A stretch of 64,000 nucleotides of DNA from DATAZK01 sp965199805 (lineage in GTDB: Bacteria > Actinomycetota > Actinomycetes > Frankiales > Frankiaceae), in the NCBI GenBank assembly GCA_965199805.1, contig CBDATO010000003.1, positions 930,001 to 994,000 on the forward strand, read 5' to 3'. Positions 49,767 to 57,076 of this stretch are shown one piece after another. The first letter of the stretch is position 1. Every line of letters begins with the position of its first letter. The translations under genes and the position numbers were made by a program. Below the pieces are notes generated by a model. The model worked only from the letters and a program-made list of their open reading frames with translations, searched no databases and had not been told where the DNA came from.

Positions 49767-50341
49767 GAGACGTTCACCCCGAAGTCGAGCGCGATGCCGC
49801 GCAGGCCGCTGGCGTAACCCTGGCCGACGGCGCGGAACTTCCACTCGCTGTCGCGGCGGTACACCTCGCCGAAGATCATGGCCGTCTCGGTGGACGCGTC
49901 CTCGGACAGGTCGTAGCGGGCGAGCTCGGCCGACGTGGCCCGGTCGACGACGCGGATGTACGCGTTGGTCACCTGACCGAACGTCTGGCCACGCTGCTCG
50001 GCCTCGTAGATCGACACGGTGAACACGATCTTCTGAACCTCGAGCGGAACGCCCGGGAACTCGATGTTGATCGTCTCGTCGTCACCCTCGCCCTCACCGG
50101 TGAGGTTGTCACCGGTGTGCTCGACCGAGCCCTCGGGGCTGCGCAGGTTGTTGAAGAAGACGAAGTGCGCGTCGGACAGCACCCTGCCGTTCGCCCCGAC
50201 CAGCAGCGCGCTGGCATCGAGGTCGAAATCGGCCCCGCTGGTCGATCGGGCGTCCCATCCGAGGCCGACCGCGATCGACGTCAGGTTGGGCGCGCTCTTC
50301 GACAGCGAGACGTTTCCACCCTTGGTCAGGGCGACGCTCAT
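49763..50341 (-). CDS. TerD-family stress protein
   Basis: A 192-residue canonical TerD/TerE protein: MSVALTKGGNVSLSK, VAVGLGWDARSTSGADFDLDASALLV, then VHFVFFNN-like strand SDAHFVFFNNLRSPEGSVEHTGDNLTGEGEGDDE, and YRRDSEWKFRAVGQGYASGLRGIALDFGV. The acidic DLDAS and GDNLTGEGEGDDE loops are the calcium-binding positions. AGGAG precedes the start. It is first in a two-gene operon with the more divergent relative. Role: general stress or surface signalling, not established. Confidence 0.9.
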   Translation of the reverse strand: MSVALTKGGNVSLSKSAPNLTSIAVGLGWDARSTSGADFDLDASALLVGANGRVLSDAHFVFFNNLRSPEGSVEHTGDNLTGEGEGDDETINIEFPGVPLEVQKIVFTVSIYEAEQRGQTFGQVTNAYIRVVDRATSAELARYDLSEDASTETAMIFGEVYRRDSEWKFRAVGQGYASGLRGIALDFGVNVS

Positions 50342-50538
50342 GGGCTCCTCCGCGAGGTCGAGCGGGCTGTTGGTCTCCCGTCCCCTACCCCGTTGTGCGG
50401 CGGTTGACGAGAGCCCGCAGCCTACGCGGGCAGATGATCACGATGACCGGGCTGTCGGGTGCCCGACCGCGGCGTCGGCCGGCGACGTGAAGACGGCGGT
50501 GACCCGCCCGGTCGTGGCCGGGCCGTAGGCTTTCGGCC
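50342..50538. promoter_or_regulatory. Divergent terD / DUF4191 promoter region
   Basis: TAGGCT at 50526-50531 lies 7 bases before the DUF4191 ATG, suggesting a leaderless start. The terD side contains GGGTAGGGGACGGG on the minus strand near 50390 but no clear promoter. No other feature is seen. Confidence 0.45.
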
Positions 50539-51348
50539 ATGGCACGCAAGGACCCGGCACGCAAGGATCCGGTGCAGCAGCCGGCCGGTACCGCCCCGGC
50601 GGCGCGGCGCGGCAGGCGCGGTGGCGGCGTCGCGGCGAAACCCGCCGCGACACCAGCCCGGTCCGCAGCGGCAGCCGGCGGAATCCCCGAGCCGAAGACC
50701 GGCCGCATCGCCCAGATCCGCCAGGTCTTCGCGCTCACCCGCCAGCGCGATCCGAAGATGGTCTGGTGGACGCTGCTGGCGTTCCTCGGCCCGGTCGCCG
50801 TCGGCGTGCTGATCGGCCTGTTCCTCGGTCCACTGTGGGTGTGGATCCCGCTCTTCGTGCTCCTCGGTGTGGTGCTGGCGCTCAACGTCTTCGGCCGGCG
50901 GGCCCAGCAGAGCGCGTACGCCGAGATGGAGGGCCAGCCCGGTGCCGGCGCGAGCATCGTGCAGCGCATGCGCGGCGACTTCCGGGTCACCACGCCCGTG
51001 CAGGTCAACCGCAACCAGGACCTGGTCAGCCGGGTGGTCAGCCGGGCCGGCGTCATCCTCATCGCCGAGGGCCGGGGTCGTGGGCCCCGTGACCTGCTGG
51101 GCGCCGAGGTGCGCCGGGTCAGGAAGGTCATCGGTGAGACGCCGCTGCACGACATCATCGTCGGCAACGGCGAGGGCGAGGTCCCGCTGACGAAGCTGCA
51201 GAGCACGATCATGCGCAAGCGTCGCGTGCTGCGCCGCGGCGAGGTGGACGAGCTCTACCGCAAGCTCGCCGCCATCGGCGCCATGAACCTCCCGCTGCCC
51301 AAGGGGCCGGTGCCCACCCGGATCCCGCGCGGCGGACGGATGCGCTGA
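50539..51348 (+). CDS. DUF4191 membrane protein
   Basis: A 269-residue protein with a basic, alanine-rich N-terminus (about 60 residues), two close membrane helices (MVWWTLLAFLGPVAVGVLIGLFL and VWIPLFVLLGVVLALNVFG) and a conserved soluble C-terminal part (QSAYAEMEGQPGAGASIVQRMRGDFRVT, then RRVRKVIGETPLHDIIVGNGEGEVPLTKL). This is the pattern of DUF4191 (Rv2219), always found between lipA and glnA. Function is unknown. It converges on the RDD gene 13 bases away. Confidence 0.85.
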   Translation: MARKDPARKDPVQQPAGTAPAARRGRRGGGVAAKPAATPARSAAAAGGIPEPKTGRIAQIRQVFALTRQRDPKMVWWTLLAFLGPVAVGVLIGLFLGPLWVWIPLFVLLGVVLALNVFGRRAQQSAYAEMEGQPGAGASIVQRMRGDFRVTTPVQVNRNQDLVSRVVSRAGVILIAEGRGRGPRDLLGAEVRRVRKVIGETPLHDIIVGNGEGEVPLTKLQSTIMRKRRVLRRGEVDELYRKLAAIGAMNLPLPKGPVPTRIPRGGRMR

Positions 51349-51361
51349 GCGACCGGTCGGG

Positions 51362-51952
51362 TCAGCGCTTCTTCTTGCGCTTCGCCACGGGCGGCGCCTT
51401 CTTCGGCTGGGTGCCTGTCGCCCGCACGGCCTGACGCGGCTCCGGCGGGCGGCGCGATTGCGTACGCCGTGACGTGCCCGCGCGGCCGGCGAGGTTGGGG
51501 TCCACGACGACCACGACGCCTGCGGACTTGTCGTGCAGCCCGCGACGGTCGCGGTCCCAGACCACGGCCGGCACCAGGAAGCCGAGCAGCACCGTCCGGA
51601 GCAGAAGCCAGCGCGGCGCGGCGAGTCCGTTGCCGTCGACCCGGATCACCCGGATGTTGAACATGCGCTTGCCGAGCGTCTGCCCGTAGACGGCGTCGAA
51701 GACGAACTCGAGCACCAGGAAGGCGCCGAGCACCGCGTAGTTGCGGTCCGTCAGGCTGTAACGGACGCCGAACAGGTACGGGATGCCCGCCGCGAGGTTG
51801 GCCACGATCGCGTCGATGACGAACGCGCCGACCCGGGCGCCGATCGCGGCGACCGATCCCGGCCCGGACTCCGGGAGGCCGAGCCGGACCCCGGGCGGAT
51901 CACCGGGGGCGACCGGCGGGCCGGACAGCCAGCCGCCGATCTCGCGCGCCAT
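51362..51952 (-). CDS. RDD-family membrane protein
   Basis: A 196-residue protein with the RDD core: GARVGAFVIDAIVANLAAGIPYLFG, AVLGAFLVLEFVFDAVYGQTLGKRMFNIRVIRVDG, and RTVLLGFLVPAVVWDRDRRGLHDKSAGVVVV, giving three to four membrane helices with the Arg-Asp-Asp positions. The C-terminal 45 residues are strongly basic (RKKKR). TAGTCT lies 6 bases before the ATG. It matches Rv2219A in place and kind, and is divergent from glnA. Function unknown. Confidence 0.85.
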   Translation of the reverse strand: MAREIGGWLSGPPVAPGDPPGVRLGLPESGPGSVAAIGARVGAFVIDAIVANLAAGIPYLFGVRYSLTDRNYAVLGAFLVLEFVFDAVYGQTLGKRMFNIRVIRVDGNGLAAPRWLLLRTVLLGFLVPAVVWDRDRRGLHDKSAGVVVVVDPNLAGRAGTSRRTQSRRPPEPRQAVRATGTQPKKAPPVAKRKKKR

Positions 51953-52002
51953 GCCGTCAGACTACGGGGCGCGGTGCCACCGGCGCGCGTCGGCGGGCGC
52001 GC

Positions 52003-52054
52003 TATGTTCGTCCCGTTAACTGGGTCTCGTACGGATAACTGGGCCGCGTACCGG
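52003..52054 (+). promoter_or_regulatory. glnA promoter and 19-bp tandem repeat in its leader
   Basis: TATGTT at 52003-52008 is a -10 candidate. Downstream, TAACTGGG-N3-CGTAC and a trailing G repeat with a 19-base period (52017-52035 and 52036-52054; 15 of 19 bases agree). The repeats lie in the predicted untranslated leader. They do not fit the AC-n9-AC spacing of GlnR sites. Confidence 0.55.
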
Positions 52055-52083
52055 GCCACAGCCGGCCACGCCACGGAGGGTGA

Positions 52084-53508
52084 ATGTTTCAGGATCAGGA
52101 CGAGGTGCTGCGGTACCTGCAGGACAACGACGTCGAATTCGTCGACGCACGCTTCTGTGACCTGCCGGGCATCATGCAGCACTTCACGTTCCCCGTGTCG
52201 AACTTCGGTGCCCGCGTCTTCGAGGACGGGCTGCCCTTCGACGGGTCGTCGATCCGCGGCTTCCAGGCGATCCACGAGTCCGACATGCTCCTGCTGCCGG
52301 ACCCGACCACGGCGTACATGGACCCGTTCCGCCAGCACAAGACGCTGAACCTGACGTTCTTCATCCACGACCCGCTCACCCGCGAGTCCTACAGCCGCGA
52401 CCCGCGCAACATCGCGCGCAAGGCCGAGCAGTACCTGACCGGCACCGGCCTCGCCGACACCTCGTACTTCGGGCCCGAGGCGGAGTTCTACATCTTCGAC
52501 GACGTCCGCTACGACTACACCCCCAACGGGTCGATGCACCGCGTCGACTCGGTCGAGGCGGCGTGGAACACCGCGCGCGAGGAGCCGGGCGGCAACCTCG
52601 GCTACAAGCCGCGCTACAAGGGTGGCTACTTCCCGGTGCCGCCGACGGACCACCTCACCGACCTGCGGTCGGAGATGGTCAAGGTCCTCATGGCGACCGG
52701 CATCGACGTGGAGATGCAGCACCACGAGGTGGGCACCGCCGGTCAGGCCGAGATCGACTTCCGCTTCGACACGCTGCTGAAGTCTGCCGACAACATCATG
52801 ACGTTCAAGTACATCGTCAAGAACGTCGCCTTCGCGGCCGGCAAGACCGTCACCTTCATGCCCAAGCCGCTGTTCCAGGACAACGGCTCCGGCATGCACT
52901 GCCACCAGAGCCTGTGGAAGAACGGCAACCCGCTCTTCTACGACGAGGTCGGCTACGGCGGGCTGTCGGACATGGCGCGCCACTATGTCGGCGGCCTGCT
53001 CAAGCACGCCCCGTCGCTGCTCGCCTTCACCAACCCGACGACCAACTCCTACCGCCGCCTGGTGCCGGGTTACGAGGCGCCGGTCAACCTCGTGTACTCG
53101 GCGCGTAACCGCTCGGCGTGCTGCCGCATCCCGCTGACCGGCAACTCGCCGAAGGCCAAGCGCATCGAGTTCCGAGTGCCCGACCCGAGCGCCAACCCCT
53201 ACCTCGCCTTCGCCGCACTGCTCATGGCCGGCCTCGACGGCGTGAAGAACAAGATCGAGCCGCCGGCCCCGGTCGACAAGGACCTGTACGAGCTGCCGCC
53301 GGACGAGCTGGCCAGCGTCGCGCAGGTGCCCGGCAGCCTCGAGGAGGTGCTCATCCACCTCGAGAACGACCACGAGTACCTGCTCGAGGGCGGCGTCTTC
53401 ACCCAGGACGTCATCGACACCTGGATCGACTACAAGCGCGTCAACGAGGTCGACCCGATCCGCCTACGTCCGCACCCGTACGAGTTCCAGCTCTACTACG
53501 ACATCTAA
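52084..53508 (+). CDS. glnA: Type I glutamine synthetase
   Basis: A 474-residue dodecameric enzyme converting glutamate and ammonia to glutamine. DGSSIRGFQ, FGPEAEFYIFD, HHEVGTAGQAEIDFR, GSGMHCHQS and the glutamate/ATP-binding NPTTNSYRRLVPGYEAPVNLVYSARNRS are all in order. Y402 in KDLYELPPDEL is the adenylylation site, so it is the target of GlnE encoded 6 kb downstream. GGAGGGTGA precedes ATG 52084. This is glnA1 (Rv2220) by position. Confidence 0.96.
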   Translation: MFQDQDEVLRYLQDNDVEFVDARFCDLPGIMQHFTFPVSNFGARVFEDGLPFDGSSIRGFQAIHESDMLLLPDPTTAYMDPFRQHKTLNLTFFIHDPLTRESYSRDPRNIARKAEQYLTGTGLADTSYFGPEAEFYIFDDVRYDYTPNGSMHRVDSVEAAWNTAREEPGGNLGYKPRYKGGYFPVPPTDHLTDLRSEMVKVLMATGIDVEMQHHEVGTAGQAEIDFRFDTLLKSADNIMTFKYIVKNVAFAAGKTVTFMPKPLFQDNGSGMHCHQSLWKNGNPLFYDEVGYGGLSDMARHYVGGLLKHAPSLLAFTNPTTNSYRRLVPGYEAPVNLVYSARNRSACCRIPLTGNSPKAKRIEFRVPDPSANPYLAFAALLMAGLDGVKNKIEPPAPVDKDLYELPPDELASVAQVPGSLEEVLIHLENDHEYLLEGGVFTQDVIDTWIDYKRVNEVDPIRLRPHPYEFQLYYDI

Positions 53509-53523
53509 GACCCAGCTCGTACT

Positions 53524-53563
53524 GAACGGCCCATGCCCGGTTCCTGTCGGGCACGGGCCGTTC
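53524..53563. terminator. Terminator between glnA and the sigma-factor operon
   Basis: GAACGGCCC-A-TGCCCG and CGGGCA-C-GGGCCGTTC arms pair over 16 positions around a short loop; strong and symmetrical, it can end both convergent transcripts. Confidence 0.9.
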
Positions 53564-53571
53564 GGCTGCGG

Positions 53572-54711
53572 TCAGCCCTGCCGGAGCCGGGCGGCCTGGC
53601 GGGTGAGGTGCTCGCGCTCGGCCACGTTGGACGCGACGGCGGCCGCCGCGGCGTACAGCTCGGCCGCCTGGGCGCGCCTCCCGGCCTTCTCGTGCAGGTA
53701 GGCGGACGTCGCGGTGTACCGCGGCAGGCCCGGGTCGACCGTCGCAAGAGCGGCCAGACCCGCCTGCGCCCCGTCCGCCTCCCCCACCGCCACGGCCCGG
53801 TTGAGCCGCACCAGGTCGGAGCCGGTGAGCGTGAGCAGCTCGTCGTACCACTCGACGATCTGCACCCAGTCGGTCTCCTCCACCCGCGGGGCGTCGGCGT
53901 GCAGCGCCGCGATCGCGGCCTGCGCCTGGTATTCACCGAGCCGGTCACGGGCGAGGCCGGCCTGCAGGATCGCCACGCCCTCGGTGATGGCCGCGGTGTC
54001 CCAACGGGAACGGTCCTGCTCGGCCAGCGTGACCAACCGTCCGTCGGGCTCGGTACGGGCAGCGCGACGCGCATGGTGCAGCAGCAGGAGCGCCAGCAGG
54101 CCCACCACCTCCGGCTCGTCGCTCACGGCCGCGAGCTGACGGGTGACCCGGATCGCCTCGGTGGCGAGGTCGAGCTCGCCGGAGTGGCCCTCGTTGTAGA
54201 TGAGGTAGAGCACCCGTAGCACCGTCGCGAGGTCACCCGGCTGATCGAGGCTGACCTCGGCGATGCGCCGCTTGGCCCGGCTGATGCGCTGGGCCATCGT
54301 CGCCTCCGGCACCAGGTACGCCTCCGCGATCTGCCGCGTGGTGAGCCCGCCGACGGCTCGCAGCGTGAGCGCCACCGCCGAGCTCGGCGTCAGCGACGGA
54401 TGCGTGCAGAGGAAGTACAGCCGCAGGGTGTCGTCGGCCTCGGGCACCGGCCCCGGCGACGGCTCGAGGTCGAATGCGATCTCGCGACCCTGACGGGCGT
54501 GCTCGCTGCGGGTCAGGTCGAGGTACTTGCGCCAGGACGAGGTGACCAGCCAGCCCTTCGCGTCACGCGGAGGGTCGGCCGGCCAGGTCTGCAGCGCCTT
54601 GACCAGCCCTTCCTGCACGGCGTCCTCGGCCGACGCGAAGTCCGCGCCGCGCCGGACGAGGACGCCGATCACCTCGGGGATCAGCCGGCGCAGGGCGACG
54701 GTGTCGAGCAC
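53572..54711 (-). CDS. ECF sigma factor, ECF42-like with C-terminal TPR-like domain
   Basis: A 379-residue protein. Residues 1-90 carry sigma region 2 (ADFASAEDAVQEGLVKALQTWP, then DAKGWLVTSSWRKYLD) and residues about 105-165 region 4 (LTLRAVGGLTTRQIAEAYLVPEATMAQRISRAKRRI). The remaining 200 residues form a helical repeat domain (DUF6596/TPR-like: EGHSGELDLATEAIRVTRQLA, then WYDELLTLTGSDLVRLNRAVAVGEADG). No anti-sigma factor is adjacent; instead a YCII-domain gene lies immediately upstream, the hallmark of the ECF42 group. GTG start at 54711. The C-terminal domain probably controls activity. Confidence 0.9.
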   Translation of the reverse strand: MLDTVALRRLIPEVIGVLVRRGADFASAEDAVQEGLVKALQTWPADPPRDAKGWLVTSSWRKYLDLTRSEHARQGREIAFDLEPSPGPVPEADDTLRLYFLCTHPSLTPSSAVALTLRAVGGLTTRQIAEAYLVPEATMAQRISRAKRRIAEVSLDQPGDLATVLRVLYLIYNEGHSGELDLATEAIRVTRQLAAVSDEPEVVGLLALLLLHHARRAARTEPDGRLVTLAEQDRSRWDTAAITEGVAILQAGLARDRLGEYQAQAAIAALHADAPRVEETDWVQIVEWYDELLTLTGSDLVRLNRAVAVGEADGAQAGLAALATVDPGLPRYTATSAYLHEKAGRRAQAAELYAAAAAVASNVAEREHLTRQAARLRQG

Positions 54712-54720
54712 AGCAGCGGG

Positions 54721-55128
54721 TCAGTCGTTCACGGTCGGTGCGGCGCCGAGGAAGGGCCGCACCTGCAGCCACTCGTGGATCGGCTTCCCGCCGGCACCGG
54801 GTGCCGCGGACAGCTCCCCCGCCAGCTCGACGGCCCGGTCCCAGGATTCGACATCGATGATCATCCAACCGGCGATCAGGTCCTTCGTCTCGGCGAACGG
54901 GCCGTCCGTCACCGGCTGCCGGCCCGCGCCGTCGTAGCGGACCCACGCACCCTCGGGTGACAGCGCCTGACTGTCGACGTATTCACCCGACTCGGCGAGC
55001 CGCGCCGCGAAGTCGTTCATGTAGCCGATGTGCGCGTCGATCTCTTGCGGGGTCCACCGGTCCATCGGCACGTCGTTCACGGCTTCCGGGGCTCCGCGGT
55101 AGTGCTTGAGCAGCAGGTACTTGGCCAT
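54721..55128 (-). CDS. YCII/DGPF-domain protein, ECF42 partner
   Basis: A 135-residue protein of the YCII-related family: MAKYLLLKHYRGAP, TDGPFAETKDLIAGWMIIDVESWDRAVELA (the DGPF motif) and a C-terminal IHEWLQVRPFLG. ATG 55128 has GAAGGAG 6 bases upstream. It ends 9 bases before the sigma-factor start, an arrangement repeated across ECF42 loci, where such proteins are candidate targets or regulators. Enzyme activity is unproven. Confidence 0.9.
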   Translation of the reverse strand: MAKYLLLKHYRGAPEAVNDVPMDRWTPQEIDAHIGYMNDFAARLAESGEYVDSQALSPEGAWVRYDGAGRQPVTDGPFAETKDLIAGWMIIDVESWDRAVELAGELSAAPGAGGKPIHEWLQVRPFLGAAPTVND

Positions 55129-55235
55129 CGTTACTCCTTCGCGCGGTGCGGCCCATTCTGGCCGCCTCACCCCGAGGACGAGGCGGGGGCAGCGGTCTCG
55201 ACATCGCGCCCGACACTTCCCGGAACTTTCTTCGT

Positions 55236-56021
55236 TCAGCCGGTCGGGCGTCGTCCCACCAGGTGGAAGACCCGGCTCATCCCGCGGTACGGGTCACGCG
55301 CCGCCGCCTCGAGCTCCACCCGGGCGACCGCCGCCACGTCGGTGGTGGCAAGCGGCAGGTCGAGCCAGTCGCTGAACAGCCACACCCCGTACCAGCTGAC
55401 CGGCTCGACCCCACCGCGGCGCAGCAGCTGCGACAGCCCGTCGACGGTGTCGGCCCGGGTGTCGGCGCCGAGCACGCCCACCTCCGTCGTCGCGTCCAAG
55501 GCAGCCAGGGCGTCGCCCCACCGCTGGTCGAGTGCGGGCCGGATCGCGAGGGTCGCGGCGTTCAGCGCCATGATCGAGACCAGCCCCCCGGGCGCCACCG
55601 ACCGGCAGAGCGCCGCGACGAGCGGCGCCGGGTCGCCCGTGTACATCAGGACCCCGTGACACAGCACGGCGTCGAAGCGGGCGCCTGCGGTGGCCTGCGG
55701 TGCGTCGGTCCCGTCCGCCTGCAGCAGCCGGATGCGCTGCCGGACCGCCTCGGGCTCGGCGGCGATCCGCTGACCGGCCTTGGCGAGCATGGCCGGTGAC
55801 GGGTCCAGCACCGTGACGTCGTAGCCGAGCCGGGCGAGCGGCAGCGACTGGTGCGCGGCGCCGCCTCCGACGTCGAGCACGGTGGCCGGCGGCTCCGGCA
55901 GGTGGTCCAGCAGCTGGCGGTGCAGCACGTACGTGCGCACCTGCCCCTTCACCGTCGCGTACGCCCCGTCGACGAAGGGATCGGCGAGGCTCGCCCAGGC
56001 GTCGTCACTCACCCTGCGCAT
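55236..56021 (-). CDS. SAM-dependent methyltransferase
   Basis: A 261-residue class I methyltransferase. Motif I is ATVLDVGGGAAHQSLPLARLGYDVTVLDPS; the acidic DG in LQADGTDAP and motif IV DAVLCHGVLMYTGDPAPLVAAL follow. It resembles the UbiE/SmtA-like group that includes the tRNA-modifying CmoM (SmtA-like) proteins, but the substrate is not clear. ATG 56021 is chosen because the conserved region starts just after it; GTG 56012 is an alternative, and the longer frame to 56111 adds low-complexity sequence. It lies upstream of the YCII gene with a 107-base gap. Confidence 0.85.
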   Translation of the reverse strand: MRRVSDDAWASLADPFVDGAYATVKGQVRTYVLHRQLLDHLPEPPATVLDVGGGAAHQSLPLARLGYDVTVLDPSPAMLAKAGQRIAAEPEAVRQRIRLLQADGTDAPQATAGARFDAVLCHGVLMYTGDPAPLVAALCRSVAPGGLVSIMALNAATLAIRPALDQRWGDALAALDATTEVGVLGADTRADTVDGLSQLLRRGGVEPVSWYGVWLFSDWLDLPLATTDVAAVARVELEAAARDPYRGMSRVFHLVGRRPTG

Positions 56022-56224
56022 GCTGCCACCGGGCGACGCCGGCGGCCCGGGCCACGGATCCGCGCTACAGCCGATGGCCGTCCCGTCCGATCGACTCCAT
56101 GAGACACGCATGTGAAGACGGCCGGATGCCTGCAGGTGGGGCCGTGGACGGACGTCGACTATCCGACAAGCGTAGGAATCGGGGCTCCCGGGCCACCGAC
56201 CGAGGCCATCCGTGTAGGAGACTC
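56022..56224. promoter_or_regulatory. Intergenic region, methyltransferase / PAP2
   Basis: A 203-base divergent gap. A Shine-Dalgarno (TAGGAGA) precedes the PAP2 ATG. No clear -10 or operator is recognised. Confidence 0.4.
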
Positions 56225-57076
56225 ATGACTGTGGTTGCTGACCCGATGACCGCCCAGCGGGCGGTCGACGCGGCAGAGCAGGACCACGACCCGGATGAGC
56301 TCAAGGACGCGAAGTCCGGGCGGCGGCGCACCTGGTACTTCGAGGTCGTCCTCATCCTGCTCGGGTACTGGCTCTACTCCTGGGTTCGCGGGCTCGTCGA
56401 GGGCAAGAAGCCGTCGGCCGACCGGCACGCCGACTGGATCGTGCACGCCGAGAAGTGGATCGGCATCTACCACGAGCGCCTGATCAACCACTGGGTCGCC
56501 GAGCAGCACTGGCTCGCCTACATCTGCAATTACTGGTACGCGATCTGCCACTTCCTCGTCACCATCTGGGTCGGCGTGTGGATCTACCGCAAGCACCCCG
56601 ACTGGGCCCGTGAGCTGCGCACCATCTGGTACTGCATGAACGTCGTGGCGCTGATCGGGTTCGCCACGTTCCCGCTGACGCCGCCGCGGCTGCTGAAGAA
56701 CGGCGGCTTCATCGACACGGTCGTCGACTTCCACACCTGGGGCTCGTGGGGCAGCAAGAGCGTCTCCAAGGACGCCAACCTGTACGCGGCCATGCCGTCC
56801 ATGCACATCGGGTGGTCGACCTGGGTGGCGATCGCCGTCGTGCTGCTGGCCCGGCGCAAGTGGGTCAAGGTGCTCGGCGTGCTGTATCCGATCGCGACGC
56901 TCTTCGTGATCGTCGGTACGGCCAACCACTACTACCTCGACGCGGCCGGCGGGCTCGTCGCGCTCAGCGGCGGCATCCTGCTGGCCCGGCTCATCTCACG
57001 AAGGCGCGTGCTCCCGACCTACCGGCATCCCACGCCGGTGGCGGCCCCGACGACCGCCGGCGTCAGCCTGCACTGA
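56225..57076 (+). CDS. PAP2-superfamily membrane phosphatase/transferase
   Basis: A 283-residue protein with about six membrane helices. The PAP2 catalytic motifs are MPSMHIGWSTW (catalytic His) and NHYYLDAAGG (second His, Asp). The N-terminal part (TWYFEVVLILLGYWLYSWVRG) and FPLTPPRLL resemble the AUR1/inositol-phosphorylceramide-synthase-like subgroup, which uses phospholipid or phosphoinositol substrates. In actinobacteria such proteins may act on phosphatidylinositol; that is inference. The 3' end overlaps the membrane glycosyltransferase-like gene by 14 bases on the other strand. Confidence 0.87.
   Translation: MTVVADPMTAQRAVDAAEQDHDPDELKDAKSGRRRTWYFEVVLILLGYWLYSWVRGLVEGKKPSADRHADWIVHAEKWIGIYHERLINHWVAEQHWLAYICNYWYAICHFLVTIWVGVWIYRKHPDWARELRTIWYCMNVVALIGFATFPLTPPRLLKNGGFIDTVVDFHTWGSWGSKSVSKDANLYAAMPSMHIGWSTWVAIAVVLLARRKWVKVLGVLYPIATLFVIVGTANHYYLDAAGGLVALSGGILLARLISRRRVLPTYRHPTPVAAPTTAGVSLH

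Noticed and set aside
52017..52054. GlnR operator upstream of glnA
   Set aside because: The AC dinucleotides are not spaced as AC-n9-AC, so the repeats do not fit the GlnR consensus.
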